Positions 1-4,105 of a DNA stretch of 5,763 bases are shown one piece after another. The notes beneath the pieces are model-generated. The model worked only from the letters and a program-made list of their open reading frames with translations. It was not told where the DNA came from and made no database searches. Source of the DNA: Pullilachnospira_A gallistercoris (lineage in GTDB: Bacteria > Bacillota > Clostridia > Lachnospirales > Lachnospiraceae); the NCBI GenBank assembly GCA_018712125.1, contig DVHM01000118.1:1-5763 (forward strand), in the 5' to 3' direction. Within the stretch, counting starts at the first letter, position 1; every line of letters begins with the position of its first letter. Position numbers and translations under genes: made by a program.

Positions 1-1
1 C

Positions 2-322
2 TCCCGGGCCAAATACGCTTCCGTGGCCTGCTCCCCTTCCTTCAACCTGGACGACATCGCAGAGTCAGTGGACTTTCTCAAGGAGGGCCATGTGGACTAC
101 GAATTTCGCACCACGCTGGTAAAGGAGATGCACAGGGAAGCAGACATGACCGCCATCGGCATGTGGCTCATGGGCGCGAAGGCCTGCTATCTGCAGCCCT
201 ACCGGGACTCGGACACGGTAATCTGTCCCGGTTACCATGCCCATTCCCGGGAAGAACTGGACACTTTTGTAAAGATTCTGTCGGCCTTTCTTCCGAAAGT
301 GGAACTGCGGGGAGATATCTAG
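2..322 (+). CDS. nrdG: Anaerobic ribonucleoside-triphosphate reductase activating protein, C-terminal part (5' truncated)
   Basis: This reading frame is open from the left edge to a TAG stop and gives the last 106 residues of a longer protein. The fragment carries E-F-R-T-T-L-V-K-E, then M-T-A-I-G-M-W-L-M-G-A-K and a Y-L-Q-P-Y segment, and ends V-E-L-R-G. This is the typical tail of the NrdG2-type radical SAM activases of anaerobic ribonucleotide reductase. Family members use a 4Fe-4S cluster and S-adenosylmethionine to place a glycyl radical on NrdD, which makes dNTPs without oxygen. The CxxxCxxC cluster motif would lie upstream, outside the window, so it cannot be checked. A GTG at 23 is in frame but is only an internal valine codon, since the frame continues to the left edge. 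The gene converges on the sulfatase gene with a 28-base gap. Other radical SAM activases with a similar tail (pyruvate formate-lyase activase type) are the main alternative. Confidence 0.78.
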   Translation, partial: SRAKYASVACSPSFNLDDIAESVDFLKEGHVDYEFRTTLVKEMHREADMTAIGMWLMGAKACYLQPYRDSDTVICPGYHAHSREELDTFVKILSAFLPKVELRGDI

Positions 323-350
323 GCGCTTTCCCTGTCACGCCCGGTGTCTT

Positions 351-2066
351 TCATTTCTGTTTCACGAGAATGCCACCCACGTATTGCATGGCTGTTCGAA
401 TATCCGGATGCTCTTTCCGGATATACTCCCGGACAGTCTGCTCCATCTCCTCCGGCACAATGTTTCGGAGGAATCTCCACATCCACTCCTCGGAGAAGCG
501 GCTGTCATAAGCCCTCGGCACCACATCGCAGGTCTCCTGGTACCAGTGGAGAAGTTCCGCCTGCATCCGTTCCATGACCTTCCGCAGTGCGGGATCTGTG
601 AACATTCCCTCCGCGTCTTTCTCCTCCGTCTCATAGAGATTCTTCTCCTCGTAGGGATCCTGATCCAGACAGTACAGCTCGTGCTTCCCATTCAGCCGCT
701 GCACAAATTTGAAATGTCCGTCCGTTACCATCGTTCCCTTAACATGCGCCTCATCGTCGAGCTGCGCTGTCTTCTTCGCCCAGTAAGCGTCTTTCCCGGG
801 AACCGGCGGCTCGGAGTGCCACTCGTCGCACTGTTCCTCCCCGGGGCGGCGTCCGCCTTCACAGTGGGCGTACGCACGGATCCGCACGCTTCTGTCGGCG
901 ACAACCGGCTGCAGGCTTCTGCCGAAATGATCTTCCGTCGGCTCCACACCCGCGTACTCCATGGCGGTGGCAAAGAAATCCACCAGTTCCACCACGCCCC
1001 CGGCGATACCCGGGTCGCAGGGGTACAGTTCTTTCCCGTCCGCATCTTTCCTTTTCGGGGGCTTGATCAGAAGCGGTACTCTCGTCAGCACGTCCTCAAA
1101 GGTATTCTGGGATTTCTCCGCCATGTGATAATCCCCGGCAAAATCTCCGTGATCCGACAGGAAAAAGATCGCCGCGTCATCGTACATCCCCTGCTCTTTT
1201 AACGCGTTGCACACCGCCTCAAACATGGCGTCCACCTTGGCACATTGGGCCAGATACACCCGCCGCAGCTTCCGCCACTCCTCTCTGCTCTTCCCCTCCA
1301 GATTTGCCAGCTTCCGGTACAGCTCCAGCATGTAGGGCTTCCCCTGCAGATGCTCCGTGGAAATCTCATCGGCGATCTGCCCCTCGTCGATCAGATCATA
1401 GAATCTTTTTTCCACCGCGTAGGGCGGATGGGGATTCTGCCATCCGAGAAACAGGCATAGCGGCTTTTGGGGATCCACCGGATGACGGATCCGGTCGATG
1501 GCCGCCAGGGTGTCATTCCAGTCGTTGTCCATCCCCGCCGTATGATCCGGAACCACGCCGGTATAGTGGTCGTAGACAAAGGCCTCTTCTTTGGCCTGTG
1601 CCGTCTCCGCAGACTCCGCTTCCTTTTTTGTCCCCATCATCTTTCCAAGCACAGCCGGATCCACTCTCTGAGGTTCCTTCGTCCGGTCATAGTAATAGAT
1701 CTCATCCGCGTGCTCATTTTCCAGACCGGTAATCTGTCCCGCGATCAGGTCGTTGCGCCCGTTCAGCCATACATAGTATCCGGCGTTACGAAGCTGCTGA
1801 AACAGGGATGTCTCCCCCTCGTGGAGCAGATACTTCATGGTGCGATGCCCTCTGGTATGGGGATAAAGCCCGGTAAAAAAACTGCATCGACTGGGAACAC
1901 ACACCGGATTCTGACAGTAGGCGTGGTCGAATGACACCGCCTCATGCACCGCCAGAGAATCCAGAAAGGGCGTGTGAGCCGCCCGGTTTCCCATATGTCC
2001 CATGGTATCCCAGCGCATTTCATCCGGGTTGATAATGATGATATGTGGTCGTTTCCTCTCTGCCAT
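351..2066 (-). CDS. Cytosolic Cys-type sulfatase (alkaline phosphatase superfamily, S1 family)
   Basis: 571 residues, a full-length S1 sulfatase. These enzymes hydrolyse sulfate esters with a formylglycine made from Cys or Ser in a C/S-x-P-x-R motif. Here the motif is C56-V-P-S-R60, followed by C-S-F-F-T-G. Probable metal ligands are D15 in N-P-D-E-M-R-W-D, C56, and D305-H306 in S-D-H-G-D. The N-P-H-P-P-Y segment at 211-216 and K318 fit the usual active-site layout. The D-E pair in place of D-D resembles choline sulfatases and phosphonate monoester hydrolases, so the substrate could be a small sulfate ester or a phosphonate or phosphate ester. There is no signal peptide or membrane segment, so the protein should be cytosolic. 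The start is supported by an AGAGGAGA ribosome site at 2072-2079. A Cys-type enzyme in an anaerobe needs an anSME-type maturase, and none is in the window. It is transcribed alone, divergent from perR. Confidence 0.9.
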   Translation of the reverse strand: MAERKRPHIIIINPDEMRWDTMGHMGNRAAHTPFLDSLAVHEAVSFDHAYCQNPVCVPSRCSFFTGLYPHTRGHRTMKYLLHEGETSLFQQLRNAGYYVWLNGRNDLIAGQITGLENEHADEIYYYDRTKEPQRVDPAVLGKMMGTKKEAESAETAQAKEEAFVYDHYTGVVPDHTAGMDNDWNDTLAAIDRIRHPVDPQKPLCLFLGWQNPHPPYAVEKRFYDLIDEGQIADEISTEHLQGKPYMLELYRKLANLEGKSREEWRKLRRVYLAQCAKVDAMFEAVCNALKEQGMYDDAAIFFLSDHGDFAGDYHMAEKSQNTFEDVLTRVPLLIKPPKRKDADGKELYPCDPGIAGGVVELVDFFATAMEYAGVEPTEDHFGRSLQPVVADRSVRIRAYAHCEGGRRPGEEQCDEWHSEPPVPGKDAYWAKKTAQLDDEAHVKGTMVTDGHFKFVQRLNGKHELYCLDQDPYEEKNLYETEEKDAEGMFTDPALRKVMERMQAELLHWYQETCDVVPRAYDSRFSEEWMWRFLRNIVPEEMEQTVREYIRKEHPDIRTAMQYVGGILVKQK

Positions 2067-2131
2067 AATTTTCTCCTCTGTTTTTCTTTCATTCTATCAT
2101 TTTCCCATGGTTATATATCATATTTTTTTCC

Positions 2132-2143
2132 TCAATATATTGA
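2132..2143. promoter_or_regulatory. 12-bp perfect palindrome upstream of the sulfatase
   Basis: TCAATATATTGA reads the same on both strands and lies about 66 bases upstream of the sulfatase start codon, in the AT-rich stretch where its promoter should be. It could be an operator. An AT-rich palindrome of this size can also arise by chance, and no regulator for it is visible in the window. Confidence 0.3.
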
Positions 2144-2246
2144 TACAATTCCCAAAAAACGGCTAACACTTTAACAAAAATACCGATATATGGATGCCTT
2201 CTGCGGGCACGAAGACTGTCGGTGCTGTAAAGCCCCCGGCCGCGGG

Positions 2247-2302
2247 CAGGAAGTGCCTGGGCGTTCTTTCCAGTATTTTCCAGCGTTTTTTCGCACTTCC
2301 TG
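2247..2302. repeat. 10-bp perfect inverted repeat with inner TTTCCAG direct repeats
   Basis: CAGGAAGTGC at 2247-2256 is exactly complementary to GCACTTCCTG at 2293-2302. Inside, CTGG at 2257-2260 can also pair with CCAG at 2270-2273 or 2280-2283. TTTCCAG occurs at 2267-2273 and 2277-2283, one helical turn apart. The element ends 12 bases before the -35 box of the perR promoter. It may be a regulatory protein site pair, or a hairpin in an unseen transcript. Confidence 0.45.
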
Positions 2303-2314
2303 GAGAAGCGATTC

Positions 2315-2343
2315 TTTACAAAGTAGTCTTTTTATAGTAATAT
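2315..2343 (+). promoter_or_regulatory. Probable sigma-A promoter of perR
   Basis: TTTACA at 2315-2320 and TAATAT at 2338-2343 are separated by exactly 17 bases, each one or two changes from consensus. Transcription would start near 2350, inside the inverted repeat at 2344-2358, giving a leader of about 44 bases before the ATG at 2394. This arrangement fits an autorepressed gene. Confidence 0.6.
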
Positions 2344-2358
2344 TAGTAATAATTACTG
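2344..2358. promoter_or_regulatory. Candidate PerR operator of perR (7-1-7 inverted repeat)
   Basis: AGTAAT and ATTACT form a perfect 6-bp inverted repeat around one central base (2345-2357). Widened to 7-1-7 it keeps the TnnTAAT-n-ATTA core of the Bacillus PerR/Fur box (TTATAAT-n-ATTATAA and close relatives). It sits directly after the -10 box and covers the predicted start of transcription. It shares 10 of 14 arm positions with the candidate operator of the rubrerythrin gene at 2801-2815. The operator role is inferred from this match and position. Confidence 0.5.
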
Positions 2359-2393
2359 TTATTATTTTTGAAGATACTGGAAAGGATTACGAT

Positions 2394-2792
2394 ATGAAGA
2401 CATATAATTACAGCCGTCAGCGGGAGGCTATCTACCGTTTCCTGCTGCACCGGAAAGATCATCCCACAGCGGAAACCATTTACCAGCATGTCCGACAGGA
2501 ATATCCGAGGATCAGCCTCGGCACCATTTACCGCAACCTGTCCCTGCTGGAGGAGACCGGACAGATTCAGAAGGTTCCCTCCGACGACAGCCGGGATCAC
2601 TACGATGCCGACATCAGCTGTCATCCTCATTTTGTCTGCACCTGCTGTCACAGGGTCCTGGATCTGAAGATGGATGACCTGGGCTTTTTGAACACACTGG
2701 CCAGCCAGGGATTTGATGGAGAAATCCTCCGCAGTCAGCTGACCTTTTACGGGCTCTGCGGGGACTGCAAATGTTCAAAATCGGAACCGTAA
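2394..2792 (+). CDS. perR: PerR-type peroxide-sensing repressor (Fur family)
   Basis: 132 residues, a normal Fur-family length. The winged-helix DNA-binding domain spans about 1-65, with the conserved H-P-T-A at 23-26 and recognition helix S-L-G-T-I-Y-R-N-L at 41-49. The dimerization and metal domain follows. Aligned by eye to Bacillus subtilis PerR, the regulatory site is complete: H23, D71, H77, H79 and D90 (equivalent to H37, D85, H91, H93, D104). The structural zinc site is C82xxC85 with C122xxC125. Asp rather than Glu at position 90 favours PerR over Fur or Zur. Family members repress oxidative-stress genes until peroxide oxidizes the metal-bound histidines. The start is fixed by GGAAAGGA at 2379-2386, and the in-frame start at 2190 is rejected. 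Promoter and operator lie just upstream, and the rubrerythrin gene follows after 117 bases with its own promoter. No terminator lies between them. Confidence 0.88.
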   Translation: MKTYNYSRQREAIYRFLLHRKDHPTAETIYQHVRQEYPRISLGTIYRNLSLLEETGQIQKVPSDDSRDHYDADISCHPHFVCTCCHRVLDLKMDDLGFLNTLASQGFDGEILRSQLTFYGLCGDCKCSKSEP

Positions 2793-2796
2793 ACAA

Positions 2797-2819
2797 AAAT
2801 TAAGAATTATTCCTAATTT
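2797..2819. promoter_or_regulatory. Candidate PerR operator of the rubrerythrin gene (11-1-11 inverted repeat)
   Basis: The left arm at 2797-2807 (AAATTAAGAAT) and the right arm at 2809-2819 (ATTCCTAATTT) match as an inverted repeat at 10 of 11 positions around one central T. The 7-1-7 core (2801-2815) resembles the repeat at the perR promoter. It ends four bases before the -35 box of the rubrerythrin promoter, a place where a bound repressor would hinder RNA polymerase. It lacks a following T-run, so it is unlikely to be the perR terminator. Confidence 0.6.
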
Positions 2820-2823
2820 CTAC

Positions 2824-2852
2824 TTGCAAAATGAAAAAAGGAGTGCTATACT
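2824..2852 (+). promoter_or_regulatory. Probable strong sigma-A promoter of the rubrerythrin gene
   Basis: TTGCAA at 2824-2829 and TATACT at 2847-2852 are spaced by 17 bases. Transcription should begin near 2859 and give a leader of about 50 bases. A 13-bp palindrome (TGAAC-ACA-GTTCA, 2852-2864) overlaps the predicted start point and could be a second operator. Confidence 0.72.
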
Positions 2853-2909
2853 GAACACAGTTCAAAGGGAACAAGCAAATCAATCATAAAATGTAAAGGA
2901 GAAAAAGCT

Positions 2910-3455
2910 ATGGCAAAGTTTGTATGTACTGTTTGTGGTTATGTTTATGAAGGCGATGCAGCTCCGGAGAAGTGCCCGGTTTGCGGCGCTCCCGCTGAGA
3001 AATTTACAGAGCAGAAGGAAGGCGAGATGACCTGGGCTGCTGAGCATGTAGTAGGTGTTGCACAGGGTGTCAGCGAGGACATCATCGCTGATCTGAGAGC
3101 AAACTTCGAGGGCGAGTGCTCTGAGGTTGGTATGTATCTGGCAATGGCAAGAGTTGCTCACAGAGAGGGATATCCGGAGATCGGCCTGTACTATGAGAAG
3201 GCTGCTTACGAAGAGGCTGAGCATGCTGCCAAGTTTGCAGAGCTTCTGGGCGAGGTTGTTACTGATTCCACCAAGAAGAACCTTGAGATGCGTGTTGAGG
3301 CTGAGAACGGCGCTACCGCCGGCAAGGTTGATCTGGCAAAGAGAGCTAAGGCTGCAAACCTTGACGCAATCCATGACACCGTTCATGAGATGGCCCGCGA
3401 CGAGGCTCGTCACGGCAAGGCATTCGCTGGTCTGCTGAAGAGATACTTTGGCTAA
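2910..3455 (+). CDS. Reverse rubrerythrin (rubredoxin domain N-terminal to the diiron domain)
   Basis: 181 residues. A rubredoxin-like iron site comes first (C6xxC9 and C22xxC25, residues 1-35). A ferritin-like four-helix diiron domain follows (about 45-180), with E69 in F-E-G-E-C, E102xxH105 in E-E-A-E-H, E132 in E-A-E-N-G-A, and E165xxH168 in D-E-A-R-H. Classical rubrerythrins have the opposite domain order. This reversed form is known from clostridia, where it acts as an NADH-linked peroxidase in the cytoplasm and is repressed by PerR. Electron partners (an NADH:rubredoxin reductase, for example) are not in the window. The start is supported by AAAGGAG at 2895-2901, eight bases before the ATG. 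Codon use is strongly biased (mostly GCT for alanine, GAG, CTG), unlike the GC-rich third positions of the sulfatase, which suggests high expression. It has its own promoter, upstream operator and downstream terminator, so it is a single-gene unit next to its probable regulator. Confidence 0.94.
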   Translation: MAKFVCTVCGYVYEGDAAPEKCPVCGAPAEKFTEQKEGEMTWAAEHVVGVAQGVSEDIIADLRANFEGECSEVGMYLAMARVAHREGYPEIGLYYEKAAYEEAEHAAKFAELLGEVVTDSTKKNLEMRVEAENGATAGKVDLAKRAKAANLDAIHDTVHEMARDEARHGKAFAGLLKRYFG

Positions 3456-3476
3456 GCTACAAGCCGAGTAAAATAG

Positions 3477-3530
3477 AAAGAGAAAGGGACCGCAAGTTTA
3501 CTTGAAGGGACCTTTCTCTTTTTTATTTTA
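3477..3530 (+). terminator. Rho-independent terminator of the rubrerythrin gene
   Basis: AAAGAGAAAGG at 3477-3487 pairs perfectly with CCTTTCTCTTT at 3511-3521. An inner CAAG/CTTG stem (3493-3496 with 3501-3504) may stack inside the loop. A T-rich tract follows. It starts about 20 bases after the stop codon. Confidence 0.88.
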
Positions 3531-3532
3531 TT

Positions 3533-3658
3533 GGGCGCCAGCCCCCACGAATAGCCCGAAGGGCTATGAGTGGCTCGGCTTGAGCCAGGTTTTTTGGGCG
3601 CCAGCCCCCACGAATAACCCGAAGGGCTATGAGTGGCTCGGCTTGAGCCAGGTTTTTT
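3533..3658. repeat. Two tandem 63-bp repeats, each a double hairpin ending in T6
   Basis: Unit 1 (3533-3595) and unit 2 (3596-3658) are head-to-tail and identical except for G3554 versus A3617. Each starts with GGGCGCC. In unit 1 the first hairpin has ATAGCCC (3551-3557) pairing with GGGCTAT (3561-3567) around a GAA triloop, then a GA/GA internal loop, then an outer stem CCAC/GTGG (3545-3548 with 3570-3573). A second hairpin, TGGCTC (3571-3576) with GAGCCA (3582-3587), is followed by GG and six T, which looks like a terminator on the + strand. TGG at 3571-3573 is shared by both hairpins, so the outer stem of the first and the second compete. No reading frame fits. The block follows the rubrerythrin terminator, so it is outside normal mRNA unless there is read-through. 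The family is unknown to me. Confidence 0.85.
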
Positions 3659-3660
3659 CT

Positions 3661-3702
3661 GGTGCCAGCCCCCACTCGTAGCCCTGCGAGCTATGAGTGG
3701 CC
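3661..3702. repeat. Diverged, truncated third copy of the 63-bp repeat
   Basis: It keeps the GCCAGCCCCCAC start and the CTATGAGTGGC part of the unit but lacks the second hairpin and T-run. Its stem is CCACTCGTAGC (3672-3682) with GCTATGAGTGG (3690-3700), eleven pairs with one G-T wobble. The GA/GA mismatch of copies 1 and 2 is here TC/GA and fully paired, and the loop differs. The fold is thus kept while the sequence changed. It abuts the terminator of the convergent minus-strand gene. Confidence 0.7.
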
Positions 3703-3729
3703 AAAAATTGTCGTTTTATAGAACGACAA
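3703..3729 (-). terminator. Rho-independent terminator of the small membrane-protein gene
   Basis: On the minus strand TTGTCGTT and AACGACAA (positions 3729-3722 and 3715-3708) form an 8-bp perfect stem with a 6-base loop. Five T follow directly (3707-3703). The stem begins four bases after the TAG stop codon of the gene at 3734-4012. Confidence 0.75.
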
Positions 3730-3733
3730 AAAG

Positions 3734-4012
3734 CTACTTTTTCCTCCCGTCGCGCCACAGAAAATACTGCACGATGGGAGTGACAATCGAAACAATAAGG
3801 GTCGCGGCAATCAGAATGAGAATCATCGGACCGGAGAGCGTCAGTCCCCCTTGCATAAATGCCGCCAGGGCGAAGACCAGAAGAAATACCACGGCCATAG
3901 CTCCCGCGATGATCAGCGCCGCGCGCCAGAAATATCCCCGGAATTTGTTTTTGATCTTGGGATTGCTCATGACACTGCTGAAAAGTTTCTCTCCGAAAAA
4001 AAGATCCAACAT
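3734..4012 (-). CDS. Small membrane protein with two predicted helices, unknown function
   Basis: 92 residues that I do not recognise as a named family. A short amphipathic N-terminus (1-29, with K and R at 19, 21, 23, 25 and 30) leads into a hydrophobic helix at about 31-53. A short turn with M-Q-G-G follows at 53-56, then a second helix at about 62-84, and the chain ends R-D-G-R-K-K. Basic residues at both ends suggest both termini face the cytoplasm. The start is supported by AAGGAGG (4030-4024), though 11 bases from the ATG is a long spacing; an in-frame ATG 14 codons later has no ribosome site. The gene lies downstream of the GPH transporter on the same strand. It has a near-consensus promoter in the 93-base gap and its own terminator, so it can be expressed alone. 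A transporter accessory role is only a guess from position. Confidence 0.72.
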   Translation of the reverse strand: MLDLFFGEKLFSSVMSNPKIKNKFRGYFWRAALIIAGAMAVVFLLVFALAAFMQGGLTLSGPMILILIAATLIVSIVTPIVQYFLWRDGRKK

Positions 4013-4061
4013 AGATAATCCCCCCTCCTTTATTTTTCCCCTGTAGGTTCTCTTTGCCTGT

Positions 4062-4090
4062 ATTATAAACCCTCCCCTTTTTGCTGTAAA
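4062..4090 (-). promoter_or_regulatory. Strong sigma-A promoter of the small membrane-protein gene
   Basis: On the minus strand TTTACA (4090-4085) and a perfect TATAAT (4067-4062) are 17 bases apart. Transcription should start near 4055 and give a leader of about 43 bases. The promoter begins 16 bases after the transporter stop codon, so the small gene need not depend on transporter read-through. No transporter terminator was found. Confidence 0.72.
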
Positions 4091-4105
4091 TAAAGATCTG
4101 CGACA

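Larger units (their letters stand above)
2067..2393. other. Divergent intergenic region between the sulfatase and perR
   Basis: This 327-base gap carries no convincing gene. An open frame runs from 2190 into perR, but its first 68 codons cover the perR promoter and lack a ribosome site. The left part (2067-2190) is AT-rich and must hold the sulfatase promoter, although I could not find a well-spaced -35/-10 pair on the minus strand. The middle (2230-2310) is GC-richer and contains a perfect 10-bp inverted repeat. The right part holds the perR promoter and operator. These elements are listed separately. Confidence 0.7.

Noticed and set aside
322..341. A possible bidirectional terminator between the nrdG fragment and the sulfatase (GGCG pairing with CGCC)
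   Set aside because: The stem is only four pairs with a 12-base loop and lacks a T-run on either strand.
384..1202. A 272-codon open frame on the + strand inside the sulfatase gene
   Set aside because: It is antisense to a gene with clear catalytic motifs, has no family resemblance and no ribosome site; long shadow frames are common opposite GC-rich third positions.
2190..2393. A 68-residue N-terminal extension of PerR from an upstream in-frame ATG
   Set aside because: It would run through the promoter and operator, has no ribosome site, and would make the protein far longer than the family; the ATG at 2394 has a good site.
2852..2864. A LexA (SOS) box at the rubrerythrin promoter
   Set aside because: The Gram-positive LexA box is GAAC-N4-GTTC; here the gap is three bases and the flanking C and G are missing.
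2880..3413. A 177-codon minus-strand frame opposite the rubrerythrin gene
   Set aside because: The + strand gene has all rubredoxin and diiron ligands, a promoter and a terminator; the opposite frame is a shadow.
3533..3702. A CRISPR array
   Set aside because: The 63-bp units are directly adjacent with no spacers, there are only two plus a partial copy, and no cas gene is present.
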